From assembly GCF_900105155.1 (NCBI RefSeq), contig NZ_LT629762.1, positions 4,721,501 through 4,785,500 on the forward strand: DNA of 64,000 nucleotides, read 5' to 3'. The position numbers and the translations under genes are program-made. Positions 1 to 8,262 of the stretch are shown in pieces (within the stretch, counting starts at the first letter, position 1; every line of letters starts with the position of its first letter). The stretch is from Pseudomonas prosekii (lineage in GTDB: Bacteria; Pseudomonadota; Gammaproteobacteria; Pseudomonadales; Pseudomonadaceae). The notes under the pieces were generated by a model. That model did no database searches. It was not told the DNA's origin and worked only from the letters and a program-made list of their open reading frames with translations.

Positions 1-1
1 G

Positions 2-238
2 ATCGCCAACGAAAGCGTGCCGTTCTGCCGCACGTGTTCGCGGTTGCGCCTGTCGTCCACCGGTTGGCTGCATGGTTGCTTGTCGTCGAGCAATCGCCAC
101 TACGTCGGCGATCTGCTGGACAAACCGCGTCATCAAGCGCTGCCAGCGTTGCAGCGTTTGCTGGTGAAAGCCTTGGGCGACAAGCAGGAAGTGGCATTCT
201 CCGGTGGCGCAACCATCATGAAAATCATCGGCGGCTGA
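2..238 (+). CDS. moaA: GTP 3',8-cyclase MoaA, C-terminal part
   Basis: Partial gene whose 5' end lies outside the window; 78 residues remain. MoaA is a radical-SAM enzyme that starts molybdopterin synthesis by converting GTP to 3',8-cyclo-dihydro-GTP. The visible part holds the C-terminal iron-sulfur motif as CxxC, 13 residues, then C (CRTC, later HGC), which ligates the second 4Fe-4S cluster. It ends in IIGG, the conserved double-glycine tail of true MoaA proteins. Pseudomonads often carry two moaA copies, and which one this is cannot be told from the fragment. Confidence 0.85.
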   Translation: MANESVPFCRTCSRLRLSSTGWLHGCLSSSNRHYVGDLLDKPRHQALPALQRLLVKALGDKQEVAFSGGATIMKIIGG

Positions 239-246
239 CAGGCCCA

Positions 247-313
247 TTCGCGGGCAAGCCTCGCTCCTACAGGTTAAATGCACACCCCTGTAGGAGCGAG
301 GCTTGCCCGCGAA
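247..313. repeat. REP doublet (REPIN-like)
   Basis: Two inverted copies of a roughly 27-base REP (arms 247-273 and 287-313, core GCGGGCAAGCCTCGCTCCTA and its complement) separated by about 13 bases. It follows the moaA stop codon. Confidence 0.9.
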
Positions 314-429
314 AGCAAGCTTCCGGTCATTTAAAAAACCACTGAATCAATGCAGTCCGGCGAGCTGGCGCGGAAGCTGCATTCAACCGCCATTCGCCGG
401 TTTTCCGTCACCGGCTTCTGGAGGATAGG

Positions 430-1035
430 ATGCGTAGCCTGGTTTTGCTGCTGGCCGTTTTGGCGCTTGGTGGCTGCATGAATGTCAGCGACATGGGCGA
501 AGGTGTTCGCTATCACATGAGCGACGCGGGGCTGCTGGACCACAGCAACAGCCAGCGCGCGAACAACTTCCGCATTCAGCCGGACTCGTTCATTTACATC
601 GCCCAAGGTGCTTTCGCGCCGCCGGGCAGCGCCTACCCGCGACCTAACGTGGTCGCCGAAGAAGCCTTCAACGGTTTTATCGAATATTTCCCGATGGTCC
701 GCCGCGCGCGTGCCCCCGAGGGCCTCGACGCCGCGATGGGCGAAGCTCGCGCAGTCGGCGCGCATTACCTGCTGTACACGCGCTTCGCCAAGGCTGACGA
801 CCGCATCGGCAACTCGGACGAATGGCTCGACCAGGAAGCCGTGGATCGCCTCGGCATCGACAGCGGGATCATTCAGATCATGTTGATCGAGACCAGCACC
901 CAGTATTTGATTGATACTGCACGCATCAAAAGTCGTGGCGGTTTACTGACGTTCCACGACACCAAGCCAGAAGACCTGCTGGGCCCGCCGCTGGAGCAAT
1001 ACGCTCGCAGCCTGTTGGGGCTCAGCGATCACTAA
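430..1035 (+). CDS. DUF4823 family lipoprotein
   Basis: A 201-residue predicted outer-membrane lipoprotein of unknown function. The N-terminus is a lipoprotein signal peptide with lipobox LGGC, lipidated Cys at residue 16. The residue after Cys is Met rather than Asp, which favours outer-membrane sorting. The mature part matches my recollection of the DUF4823 family (the GAHYLLYTRF region is typical). A strong GGAGG ribosome site lies 8 bases ahead of the ATG. The DUF1285 gene follows after 12 bases, so the two are probably co-transcribed. Confidence 0.8.
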   Translation: MRSLVLLLAVLALGGCMNVSDMGEGVRYHMSDAGLLDHSNSQRANNFRIQPDSFIYIAQGAFAPPGSAYPRPNVVAEEAFNGFIEYFPMVRRARAPEGLDAAMGEARAVGAHYLLYTRFAKADDRIGNSDEWLDQEAVDRLGIDSGIIQIMLIETSTQYLIDTARIKSRGGLLTFHDTKPEDLLGPPLEQYARSLLGLSDH

Positions 1036-1047
1036 AAGGAGTACGCC

Positions 1048-1608
1048 ATGAGTGAACCGCAAAAAGCCAACGACCTGCTGGGGCAAATCCCCAAGACCAA
1101 AGGCCTGCCGCCGGTGCACTTGTGGAACCCCGACTTCTGCGGCGACATCGACATGCGCATCGCCCGCGACGGCACCTGGTATTACCTGGGCACGCCGATC
1201 GGGCGCAAGCCGATGGTCAAACTGTTCTCCACCATCATTCGCCGCGACGGCGATGATTATTTCCTGATCACCCCGGTCGAGAAAGTCGGGATCAAAGTCG
1301 ACGACGCGCCGTTTGTGGCGATTGCCGTCGAGGTCGAAGGCGAGGGCGAAGCGCAGGTGTTGCGCTTCACCACCAACGTCGACGAAACCACCGAGGCGGG
1401 CGTTGAACACCCGATCCGCGTGGTGACTGATCCGCTGACCCAAGAGCCCGCGCCTTACGTGCATGTGCGCAGCAACCTCGAAGCGCTGATCCACCGCAAT
1501 GTTTTCTACCAGTTGGTCGAATTGGCGGTAAGCCGTGAAATCGACGGCCAGCGCTGGTTGGGCGTGTGGAGTGGCGGCGAATTCTTCCCTATCGGTCTCG
1601 AACCCTGA
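1048..1608 (+). CDS. DUF1285 domain-containing protein
   Basis: A 186-residue cytoplasmic protein with no signal peptide or membrane segment. The region [20 protein letters not shown] and the following beta-rich segment are characteristic of DUF1285. Structures are known for this family but its biochemical role is not established. The ribosome site AAAAGGAG is 6 bases from the ATG. The gene is the second of a two-gene unit with the preceding DUF4823 lipoprotein. Confidence 0.85.
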   Translation: MSEPQKANDLLGQIPKTKGLPPVHLWNPDFCGDIDMRIARDGTWYYLGTPIGRKPMVKLFSTIIRRDGDDYFLITPVEKVGIKVDDAPFVAIAVEVEGEGEAQVLRFTTNVDETTEAGVEHPIRVVTDPLTQEPAPYVHVRSNLEALIHRNVFYQLVELAVSREIDGQRWLGVWSGGEFFPIGLEP

Positions 1609-1620
1609 GTGAATCCACAT

Positions 1621-1648
1621 GTGGGAGCGAGCAAGCTCGCTGCCACAC
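1621..1648. repeat. Single REP-like hairpin
   Basis: Palindromic element around GGGAGCGAGCAAGCTCGCTG, just after the DUF1285 gene. It is a solitary REP rather than a doublet. Confidence 0.7.
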
Positions 1649-1686
1649 TGTTTTTGCGTCGGGCTAAAAATTCAATTTGACACTCA

Positions 1687-1700
1687 ATCGTATGATGATT
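1687..1700. promoter_or_regulatory. Putative GntR (FCD) operator, autoregulatory copy
   Basis: The 14-mer ATCGTATGATGATT lies 54 bases upstream of the GntR gene. An exact reverse complement occurs at 4565-4578, upstream of araF. The core ATCGTATGAT is an imperfect palindrome of the kind FCD-type GntR proteins bind. The sequence match is direct; its use as an operator is inference. Confidence 0.6.
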
Positions 1701-1753
1701 AGCGTAAGCCTCCATCGCGAACGGCTTTTGGCCGTCTCCTCATTGAGGTTTTC

Positions 1754-2470
1754 ATGTCCAGCAGCTTTCACGCGTCGACGGTCGATTGGCTAGGCTGCTG
1801 GATTGCGGCCGGCCAAGTGAAGCCCGGCGAAACCATCAAGGTTGAGGCCGACCTCGGCGAGCAGCTCGGGGTCAGCCGCACGGTCATTCGTGAAGCGATC
1901 AAAACCCTGGTCGCCAAAGGCCTGCTCGAAGTCGGGCCGAAGGTCGGCACGCGGGTGCTGCCGGTGCGCCGCTGGAACCTGTTTGATCCGCAAGTGGTTG
2001 GCTGGCTGTCGCGCAGTGGCCTGCCGGAAAACTTCGTCGACGACTTGCTCGACCTGCGCCGCACCATCGAACCAATGGCAGTGCGCTGGGCCTGCGAGCG
2101 CGCCACGGTCGAACAAGTCCAAGCCATCCTTCAGGCCTACAACGCGCTGGAGCGGGCGGTCGACAGCGACGCCGATTACAACCGCGCCGACCAGCTCTTC
2201 CACGAGTGCATCCTCGCCGCCAGCCACAACCAATTCATCGAACAAATGGTCCCGGCCCTCGGCGCGCTGCTGGCGGTGTCGTTTGAAGTTTCCGCCGCCG
2301 ATCCGGATGAACTGCGTCGCACATTACCTATCCATAAAGACATGGCCGACGCCATCGCCGCCCGGGATGCCGCGCGGGGTGTGTGGGCCTGCATGACCCT
2401 GATCGACAACGCAGATTTGGCGATCAAACGTTTCTACCCGCAAGTCATGGCCGACAAAAAGGCCAGCTGA
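1754..2470 (+). CDS. GntR family regulator, FCD (FadR) subfamily
   Basis: A 238-residue transcription factor. The N-terminal winged helix (about residues 10-75) contains the recognition segment LGVSRTVIREAIKTLVAKGL. The C-terminal helical FCD ligand domain keeps the expected Asp/His metal-site pattern (DLLDLRR, then FHECILAAS). This subfamily usually senses sugar acids or other small acids. Its neighbours are a lactonase, a sugar dehydrogenase and a sugar ABC importer, so it probably controls sugar uptake and oxidation. The identical 14-mer before its own gene and before araF suggests autoregulation plus control of the importer. The start is supported by a GAGGT site 5 bases upstream. Confidence 0.85.
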   Translation: MSSSFHASTVDWLGCWIAAGQVKPGETIKVEADLGEQLGVSRTVIREAIKTLVAKGLLEVGPKVGTRVLPVRRWNLFDPQVVGWLSRSGLPENFVDDLLDLRRTIEPMAVRWACERATVEQVQAILQAYNALERAVDSDADYNRADQLFHECILAASHNQFIEQMVPALGALLAVSFEVSAADPDELRRTLPIHKDMADAIAARDAARGVWACMTLIDNADLAIKRFYPQVMADKKAS

Positions 2471-2483
2471 CACCAAAGAACCT

Positions 2484-2574
2484 TGTGGGAGCGAGCTTGC
2501 TCGCGATTGGGCCGTGACATTCAATATCAAATTTGCCTGTTACACCGCCATCGCGAGCAAGCCCGCTCCCACAT
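2484..2574. repeat. REP doublet
   Basis: Inverted REP copies (GTGGGAGCGAGCTTGCTCGC and its complement) separated by about 35 bases. The doublet lies between the GntR gene and the lactonase and may separate their mRNAs. Confidence 0.85.
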
Positions 2575-2593
2575 GAACAGCGAAGGAATTTCC

Positions 2594-3469
2594 ATGAGTT
2601 GGACTGCCGTTACCGAACACCGCGCCCAGCTCGGCGAAGGCCCGTTCTGGGATGTGCCGACGCAGGCGCTGTACTGGGTCGACATCGCCGGCAAGCAAGC
2701 CTTGCGCCTGATCGGCGCCAACGTGCAGATCTGGCAAATGCCCGAGCACGTGTCCGCGTTCATCCCGTGCGAAAGCGGCGATGCGCTGGTGACCCTGAGC
2801 AGCGGCGTCTATCGCCTCGACCTTGATTCCCCGGGCCTCGAACCGCGCCTGACCTTGCTCTGCGTCGCCGACCCGCAACCCGGCAATCGCCCCAACGAAG
2901 CCCGTTGCGACGCACAAGGCCGGCTCTGGCTCGGGACCATGCAAAACAACATCGGCGAGAACGGTGAAGACTTGCCGATCGAACGCCGCTCCGGCGGCCT
3001 GTTCCGCATCGACCGCGATGCGCGGGTCACGCCGTTGCTGCGCGGCTTGGGCATTCCCAACACCTTGTTGTGGAGCGACGACGAAACCCGGCTGCACTTC
3101 GCCGACAGCCTCGACGCCACGCTGTATCAGCATTTCATTCGCAGCGATGGCAGCCTCGAACCGGGCCGGCACTGGTTCGGCACGCACGAGCGCGGCGGCC
3201 CGGACGGTTCGGCGATGGATGCACAAGGTTATCTGTGGAATGCGCGGTGGGACGGCAGTTGCCTGCTGAGGATCAGTCCGCAAGGGCTGGTTGATCGGGT
3301 GATCGAATTGCCGGTCAGCCGCCCGACCAGTTGCGTTTTTGGCGGCGAAGACCTGCAAACCCTGTACGTCACCAGCGCTGCCAGCCCGCTCGATCATCCT
3401 CTGGATGGCGCGCTGTTAGCGCTGCGCGTCGATGTACCGGGAAAAGTCTGTACGAGGTTTGCTGGCTAA
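2594..3469 (+). CDS. SMP-30/gluconolactonase family sugar lactonase
   Basis: A 291-residue six-bladed beta-propeller hydrolase of the SMP-30/Gnl/Cgr1 family, which opens aldonolactones. Metal-site motifs are visible: the Glu of LGEGPFWD near the N-terminus, the Asn/Glu of RPNEARCDAQGRLWLGTM, and the Asn and Asp of IPNTLLWSDD and HFADS. The ATG at 2594 is preferred over the in-frame codon at 2483 because it has an AAGGAA site and starts exactly at the family's first strand; the upstream extension would be translated REP sequence. In this context the substrate is probably galactono- (or arabinono-) lactone made by the next gene's product. Confidence 0.85.
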   Translation: MSWTAVTEHRAQLGEGPFWDVPTQALYWVDIAGKQALRLIGANVQIWQMPEHVSAFIPCESGDALVTLSSGVYRLDLDSPGLEPRLTLLCVADPQPGNRPNEARCDAQGRLWLGTMQNNIGENGEDLPIERRSGGLFRIDRDARVTPLLRGLGIPNTLLWSDDETRLHFADSLDATLYQHFIRSDGSLEPGRHWFGTHERGGPDGSAMDAQGYLWNARWDGSCLLRISPQGLVDRVIELPVSRPTSCVFGGEDLQTLYVTSAASPLDHPLDGALLALRVDVPGKVCTRFAG

Positions 3470-3486
3470 ATCCCAAAATATGGGAT
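3470..3486. promoter_or_regulatory. Palindromic operator, shared with the dgo promoter
   Basis: ATCCCA-AAATA-TGGGAT is a perfect inverted repeat with a 5-base spacer. It ends 14 bases before a -35 element. The same TCCCA-N5-TGGGA palindrome at the same distance precedes dgoK at 16652-16666. The likely binder is the IclR regulator encoded at the end of the dgo operon, but this is inference. Confidence 0.7.
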
Positions 3487-3499
3487 GTAAAATTATATA

Positions 3500-3529
3500 T
3501 TGAGATTATTTGGCGGTCGGGTTTATAGT
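3500..3529 (+). promoter_or_regulatory. Sigma-70 promoter of the SDR gene
   Basis: TTGAGA (3500-3505), an 18-base spacer, then TATAGT (3524-3529). The dgoK promoter has the same hexamers and spacer, and the flanking bases GGGTTTATAGT are also conserved. Confidence 0.65.
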
Positions 3530-3605
3530 CGGCTCCATTGTTGACCAGCTCTACTTCAAATCAGTTACACGCACTCACACTTAAAAAAACAAAACAGGTG
3601 AAGTG

Positions 3606-3716
3606 ATGCAGCGATTTTCAGAACAGTTTTGCGACCGGGCATCGTTAGATGTCCGCGTTTTGTCGTGCGTGCAAAATTTGTCGTGCCTGCAAACGGCAGT
3701 CGTCCACCATGGCTGA
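3606..3716 (+). CDS. Possible 36-codon leader ORF before the SDR gene
   Basis: An ATG at 3606 sits behind the sequence AACAGGTGAAGTG, which nearly matches the ribosome site directly before dgoK (AACAGGTGAAGCG). The frame runs 36 codons and stops at 3714-3716, overlapping the SDR start codon at 3709 in another frame. It could be a leader whose translation couples to the SDR gene, or a remnant of an ancestral gene start. I recognise no homology in the peptide. Confidence 0.3.
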   Translation: MQRFSEQFCDRASLDVRVLSCVQNLSCLQTAVVHHG

Positions 3717-4527
3717 GGCGCTCAGCTTGCCGCCGGTGCCAGCACCGCTGCGGGGCGAACGGCTGAAAGATAAAGTCGTGCTGCTTACCGGCGCCGCTCA
3801 AGGCATCGGCGAAGCCATCGTCGGCGCCTTCGCGTCGCAGCAAGCCAGGCTGATCATCAGCGATATTCAGGCCGACAAAGTCGAGCAGGTCGCCGCGCAT
3901 TGGTGCCAGCAGGGTTTTGACGTGCAGGCGATCAGCGCTGACGTGTCCAGCCAGCCAGACTTGCACGCCATGGCCAGGCTGGCCGTCGAGCGTCACGGGC
4001 GCATCGACGTGCTGGTCAACTGCGCCGGGGTCAACGTGTTCCGCGATCCGTTGCAAATGACCGAGGAGGATTGGCGTCGCTGCTTCGCCATCGATCTCGA
4101 CGGCGCCTGGTTTGGCTGCAAAGCCGTGCTGCCACAAATGATCGAGCAGGGCGTCGGCAGCATTATCAATATTGCCTCGACCCATTCCAGCCACATCATT
4201 CCCGGCTGCTTCCCGTACCCGGTGGCCAAACACGGCTTGCTCGGCCTGACCCGCGCGCTCGGCATCGAATACGCGCCGCAGGGCATTCGCGTCAACGCCA
4301 TCGCGCCGGGCTACATCGAAACCCAACTCAATGTCGATTACTGGAACGGTTTCGCCGACCCGCACGCCGAGCGTCAGCGCGCCTTTGATTTGCACCCGCC
4401 ACGGCGTATCGGGCAACCGATGGAAGTGGCGATGACAGCGGTGTTCCTGGCCAGCGATGAAGCGCCGTTCATCAATGCCTCGTGCATCACCATCGATGGT
4501 GGTCGTTCGGTCATGTATCACGACTGA
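3709..4527 (+). CDS. SDR sugar 1-dehydrogenase (probable D-galactose dehydrogenase)
   Basis: A 272-residue classical short-chain dehydrogenase. TGAAQGIG near residue 27 is the dinucleotide-binding motif, NCAG follows in the next strand, and the catalytic set is the Ser of IASTHSS with YPVAK. IDGG near the C-terminus is typical of sugar and polyol SDRs. It probably oxidises an aldose to its 1,5- or 1,4-lactone, feeding the lactonase upstream. Its promoter and operator are the same as those of the galactonate operon at 16750, which points to D-galactose as a substrate; L-arabinose is a possible second one. The ATG at 3709 gives the usual family length. An in-frame ATG at 3649 would add a Cys-rich 20-residue extension and has no clear ribosome site. 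Confidence 0.75.
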   Translation: MAEALSLPPVPAPLRGERLKDKVVLLTGAAQGIGEAIVGAFASQQARLIISDIQADKVEQVAAHWCQQGFDVQAISADVSSQPDLHAMARLAVERHGRIDVLVNCAGVNVFRDPLQMTEEDWRRCFAIDLDGAWFGCKAVLPQMIEQGVGSIINIASTHSSHIIPGCFPYPVAKHGLLGLTRALGIEYAPQGIRVNAIAPGYIETQLNVDYWNGFADPHAERQRAFDLHPPRRIGQPMEVAMTAVFLASDEAPFINASCITIDGGRSVMYHD

Positions 4528-4564
4528 ACAGACGCGATCAGGCGCAAAGCTCCGTCTGAAATCC

Positions 4565-4578
4565 AATCATCATACGAT
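4565..4578. promoter_or_regulatory. Putative GntR operator upstream of araF
   Basis: AATCATCATACGAT, the exact reverse complement of the 14-mer at 1687-1700 before the GntR gene. It lies 78 bases upstream of the araF start. The copy in inverted orientation at a second promoter of the same locus is the main evidence for regulation. Confidence 0.6.
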
Positions 4579-4655
4579 ATGACTATTTGCTACATGTTTT
4601 GACCGCTGTACCGATTTTCAAATAACGCTCAAAAAAAATAACAAGGAGTCAGCTT

Positions 4656-5660
4656 ATGAATCGTCGTCGTGGGATCCGTTCCCTGTGCTGTGCCGCTCTG
4701 GCGGTTACCGCGGTCAGCCTGAGCAGTACGCTGCTGGCGGCCGAAGAAGTGAAGATCGGGTTTCTGGTCAAACAGGCTGAAGAGCCCTGGTTCCAGACCG
4801 AATGGGCCTTCGCCGAAAAGGCCGGCAAGGACAAGGGCTTCACCGTGATCAAGATCGCCGTGCCTGATGGCGAAAAAACCCTCTCCGCCATCGACAGCCT
4901 CGCGGCCAACGGCGCCAAAGGCTTCGTCATCTGCCCGCCAGACGTCGGCCTCGGCCCGGCGATCGTTGCCAAGGCCAAAGCCAACGGCTTGAAAGTGATC
5001 GCCGTCGATGACCGCTTTGTCGATGCCAGCGGCAAATTCATGGAAGACGTGCCATACCTCGGCATGGCCGCATTCGAAGTCGGCCAGAAGCAGGGCGCGG
5101 CGATGGTCACCGAAGCGAAAAAACGCAACTGGGACTGGAAAGAAACCTACGCCGTCATCAACACCTTCAACGAACTCGACACCGGCAAAAAACGCACCGA
5201 CGGTTCGGTCAAAGCCCTCGAAGACGCAGGCTTCCCGAAAGACCACATTCTCTACGCCGCGCAGAAAACCCTCGACGTACCGGGCAGCATGGACGCCACC
5301 AACTCGGCGTTGGTGAAACTGCCGGGCGCGGCGAAAAACCTGATCATCGGCGGCATGAACGACAACACCGTGCTGGGCGGCGTGCGCGCCACCGAAAGCG
5401 CCGGGTTCACGGCGGCCAACGTGATCGGCATCGGCATCAATGGCACTGACGCCATCGGCGAACTGAAAAAGCCTAACAGCGGCTTCTTCGGCTCGATGCT
5501 GCCGAGCCCGCACATCGAGGGCTACAACACCGCCGTGATGATGTACGAGTGGGTCACCACCGGCAAAGAGCCGCCGAAATACACCGCCATGGACGACGTG
5601 ACGCTGATCACTCGCGACAACTTCAAGCAGGAATTGGAAAAAATCGGCCTGTGGAACTGA
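4656..5660 (+). CDS. araF: AraF-type sugar ABC transporter, periplasmic binding protein
   Basis: A 334-residue periplasmic binding protein with a Sec signal peptide (cut near residue 28, after LLA). From memory it is strikingly close to E. coli AraF across its length: GFLVKQAEEPWFQTEW, KIAVPDGEKTLSAIDSLAA, VIAVDDRFV, GMNDNTVLGGVRATE and LITRDNF all correspond. AraF binds L-arabinose and, more weakly, D-galactose. It heads araFGH, with AAGGAG placed well before the ATG. The window contains galactose and galactonate enzymes but no arabonate dehydratase, so galactose may be the main cargo here. Confidence 0.9.
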   Translation: MNRRRGIRSLCCAALAVTAVSLSSTLLAAEEVKIGFLVKQAEEPWFQTEWAFAEKAGKDKGFTVIKIAVPDGEKTLSAIDSLAANGAKGFVICPPDVGLGPAIVAKAKANGLKVIAVDDRFVDASGKFMEDVPYLGMAAFEVGQKQGAAMVTEAKKRNWDWKETYAVINTFNELDTGKKRTDGSVKALEDAGFPKDHILYAAQKTLDVPGSMDATNSALVKLPGAAKNLIIGGMNDNTVLGGVRATESAGFTAANVIGIGINGTDAIGELKKPNSGFFGSMLPSPHIEGYNTAVMMYEWVTTGKEPPKYTAMDDVTLITRDNFKQELEKIGLWN

Positions 5661-5724
5661 AGGCCGGTTGATTTCATCGGCGGCCCTGGCGACGGGGCTG
5701 CCTGATTTGTGTGATGAGGTGGTT

Positions 5725-7275
5725 ATGCAAGCGCAAACACAACGACAAGAACAACAAGAACACATCGGCGGCAGCTTGCGCTTCAACGGGATCGGCAAGA
5801 CTTTTCCCGGGGTGAAGGCGCTCGACGGCATCAGCTTCGTCGCGCATCCGGGGCAAGTGCATGCCTTGATGGGCGAAAACGGCGCCGGCAAATCGACATT
5901 GTTGAAAATCCTCGGCGGTGCGTACATCCCGAGCAGCGGCAACCTGCAGGTCGGCGAACAGACGATGGCCTTCAAGTCCACCGCCGACAGCATCGCCAGC
6001 GGCGTCGCGGTGATTCACCAGGAGCTGCATCTGGTGCCGGAAATGACGGTCGCCGAGAACCTATTTCTCGGCCATCTGCCCGCCAGTTTCGGCCTGATCA
6101 ATCGCGGCACACTGCGCCAGCAAGCGTTGAATTGCCTGAAAGGTCTGGCCGACGAAATCGATCCGCAAGAGAAGGTCGGGCGCCTGTCGCTCGGCCAGCG
6201 CCAATTGGTCGAAATCGCCAAGGCGTTGTCGCGTGGCGCGCATGTGATCGCGTTCGACGAACCGACCAGCAGCCTCTCGGCGCGTGAGATTGATCGTTTG
6301 ATGGCGATCATCGGGCGTCTGCGCGATGAGGGCAAAGTGGTGCTTTACGTCTCGCATCGCATGGAAGAAGTGTTCCGCATCTGCAACGCGGTGACGGTGT
6401 TCAAGGACGGCCGTTTCGTGCGCACGTTCGACAACATGAGCGAGCTGACCCACGACCAGTTGGTCACCTGCATGGTCGGTCGCGACATTCAGGACATCTA
6501 CGATTACCGCCCGCGCCAACGCGGCGCCGTGGCGCTGAAAGTCGAAGGTCTACTCGGCCCAGGCCTGCGTGAGCCGGTGAGTTTCGAGGTGCACAAAGGC
6601 GAGATTCTCGGGTTGTTCGGTTTGGTCGGGGCAGGGCGCACCGAGCTGTTTCGCATGCTCAGCGGCCTGACCCGCAACACTGGCGGACGCCTGGAATTGC
6701 GCGGCCACGAACTGAAGTTGCGCTCGCCTCGCGATGCGATTGCCGCGGGAATTCTGCTGTGCCCGGAAGATCGCAAGAAGGAGGGCATCATGCCGCTCTC
6801 CAGCGTCGCCGAGAACATCAACATCAGTGCGCGCGGCGCGCATTCGACCTTCGGTTGCCTGTTGCGCGGCTTGTGGGAAAAGGGCAACGCCGACAAGCAG
6901 ATCGCCGCGCTGAAAGTGAAAACACCGAGCGCGGCGCAGAAAATCATGTACCTGTCCGGCGGCAATCAGCAGAAGGCCATTCTCGGTCGCTGGTTGTCGA
7001 TGCCGATGAAAGTCCTGCTGCTCGACGAACCCACGCGCGGCATCGATATCGGCGCCAAAGCCGAGATTTACCAGATCATCCACAACCTCGCCGCCAGCGG
7101 CATCGCGGTGATTGTGGTGTCCAGCGACTTGATGGAAGTCATGGGCATTTCCGACCGCATCCTGGTGCTGTGCGAAGGCGCGATGCGCGGCGAACTGTCC
7201 CGCGACGAGGCCAATGAATCCAACCTGCTGCAACTGGCTTTGCCGCGCCAACGCGCTGACGGCGTGGCGAACTGA
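5725..7275 (+). CDS. araG: AraG-type sugar ABC transporter, ATP-binding protein
   Basis: A 516-residue ATPase with two fused nucleotide-binding domains, as in the CUT2 sugar importers. The first domain has Walker A GENGAGKST (about residues 50-58) and signature LSLGQRQ. The second has the degenerate P-loop GLVGAGRTE and the signature LSGGNQQKA followed by LLLDEPTRG. The ATG at 5725 has a GATGAGGT ribosome site; the longer frame from a TTG at 5668 adds an unlikely extension. It energises transport with AraH in the inner membrane. Confidence 0.9.
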   Translation: MQAQTQRQEQQEHIGGSLRFNGIGKTFPGVKALDGISFVAHPGQVHALMGENGAGKSTLLKILGGAYIPSSGNLQVGEQTMAFKSTADSIASGVAVIHQELHLVPEMTVAENLFLGHLPASFGLINRGTLRQQALNCLKGLADEIDPQEKVGRLSLGQRQLVEIAKALSRGAHVIAFDEPTSSLSAREIDRLMAIIGRLRDEGKVVLYVSHRMEEVFRICNAVTVFKDGRFVRTFDNMSELTHDQLVTCMVGRDIQDIYDYRPRQRGAVALKVEGLLGPGLREPVSFEVHKGEILGLFGLVGAGRTELFRMLSGLTRNTGGRLELRGHELKLRSPRDAIAAGILLCPEDRKKEGIMPLSSVAENINISARGAHSTFGCLLRGLWEKGNADKQIAALKVKTPSAAQKIMYLSGGNQQKAILGRWLSMPMKVLLLDEPTRGIDIGAKAEIYQIIHNLAASGIAVIVVSSDLMEVMGISDRILVLCEGAMRGELSRDEANESNLLQLALPRQRADGVAN

Positions 7276-7284
7276 GAGGTGACT

Positions 7285-8256
7285 ATGATGACAACCCAAA
7301 ACAACGCGCTGCCAACCGAGCGTAAACCCCTGGACATGCGCCGTTTCCTCGACGATTGGGTCATGCTGCTGGCGGCCATCGGCATCTTCGTGGCCTGTAC
7401 GTTGCTGATCGATAACTTCCTTTCGCCGCTGAACATGCGCGGTCTGGGCCTGGCGATTTCCACCACCGGCATCGCCGCGTGCACCATGTTGTATTGCCTG
7501 GCGTCCGGGCATTTCGACTTGTCGGTGGGTTCGGTGATTGCCTGCGCCGGCGTGGTCGCGGCGGTGGTGATGCGTGACACCGACAGCGTGTTCCTTGGCG
7601 TCGGGGCTGCGCTGTTGATGGGCCTGATCGTCGGGTTGATCAACGGCATCGTCATCGCCAAATTGCGCGTGAACGCGCTGATCACGACGTTGGCGACGAT
7701 GCAGATCGTCCGCGGCCTGGCCTATATTTTTGCCAACGGCAAAGCAGTCGGCGTGTCGCAGGAGCAGTTCTTCGTGTTCGGCAACGGCCAGTTGTTCGGC
7801 GTGCCGGTTCCAATCCTGATCACCATCGTCTGCTTTCTGTTTTTCGGCTGGTTGCTGAACTACACGACTTACGGGCGCAACACCATGGCCATCGGCGGCA
7901 ATCAGGAAGCGGCGCTGCTGGCCGGGGTCAATGTCGACCGCACCAAGATCATCATCTTCGCCGTGCACGGTTTGATCGGTGCGCTGGCCGGGGTGATCCT
8001 CGCGTCGCGCATGACTTCCGGGCAGCCGATGATCGGCCAGGGTTTTGAGCTGACGGTGATCTCGGCTTGCGTGCTGGGCGGCGTGTCGCTGAGCGGCGGG
8101 ATCGGGATGATTCGGCACGTGATTGCCGGGGTGCTCATTCTGGCGATTATCGAAAACGCGATGAACCTGAAGAACATCGATACGTTTTATCAGTACGTGA
8201 TTCGCGGTTCGATTCTGTTGCTGGCGGTGGTGATTGACCGACTGAAACAACGCTGA
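7285..8256 (+). CDS. araH: AraH-type sugar ABC transporter permease
   Basis: A 323-residue inner-membrane permease of the CUT2 (RbsC/AraH) family with about eight to ten hydrophobic segments. Family landmarks are LASGHFDLSVGSVIA, GLINGIVIAKLRVNALITTL and GRNTMAIGGNQEAALLAGV. It forms the channel for the AraF-delivered sugar. It begins 9 bases after araG with a GAGAGGTG site, and the operon ends here at a repeat block. The GTG at 7279 and ATG at 7288 are alternative starts. Confidence 0.9.
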   Translation: MMTTQNNALPTERKPLDMRRFLDDWVMLLAAIGIFVACTLLIDNFLSPLNMRGLGLAISTTGIAACTMLYCLASGHFDLSVGSVIACAGVVAAVVMRDTDSVFLGVGAALLMGLIVGLINGIVIAKLRVNALITTLATMQIVRGLAYIFANGKAVGVSQEQFFVFGNGQLFGVPVPILITIVCFLFFGWLLNYTTYGRNTMAIGGNQEAALLAGVNVDRTKIIIFAVHGLIGALAGVILASRMTSGQPMIGQGFELTVISACVLGGVSLSGGIGMIRHVIAGVLILAIIENAMNLKNIDTFYQYVIRGSILLLAVVIDRLKQR

Positions 8257-8262
8257 GATCAA

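Noticed and set aside
4656..8256. Full L-arabinose oxidation locus
   Set aside because: The importer is AraF-like, but there is no arabonate dehydratase, KDA dehydratase or ketoglutarate-semialdehyde dehydrogenase in the window; dgo genes fit galactose better.
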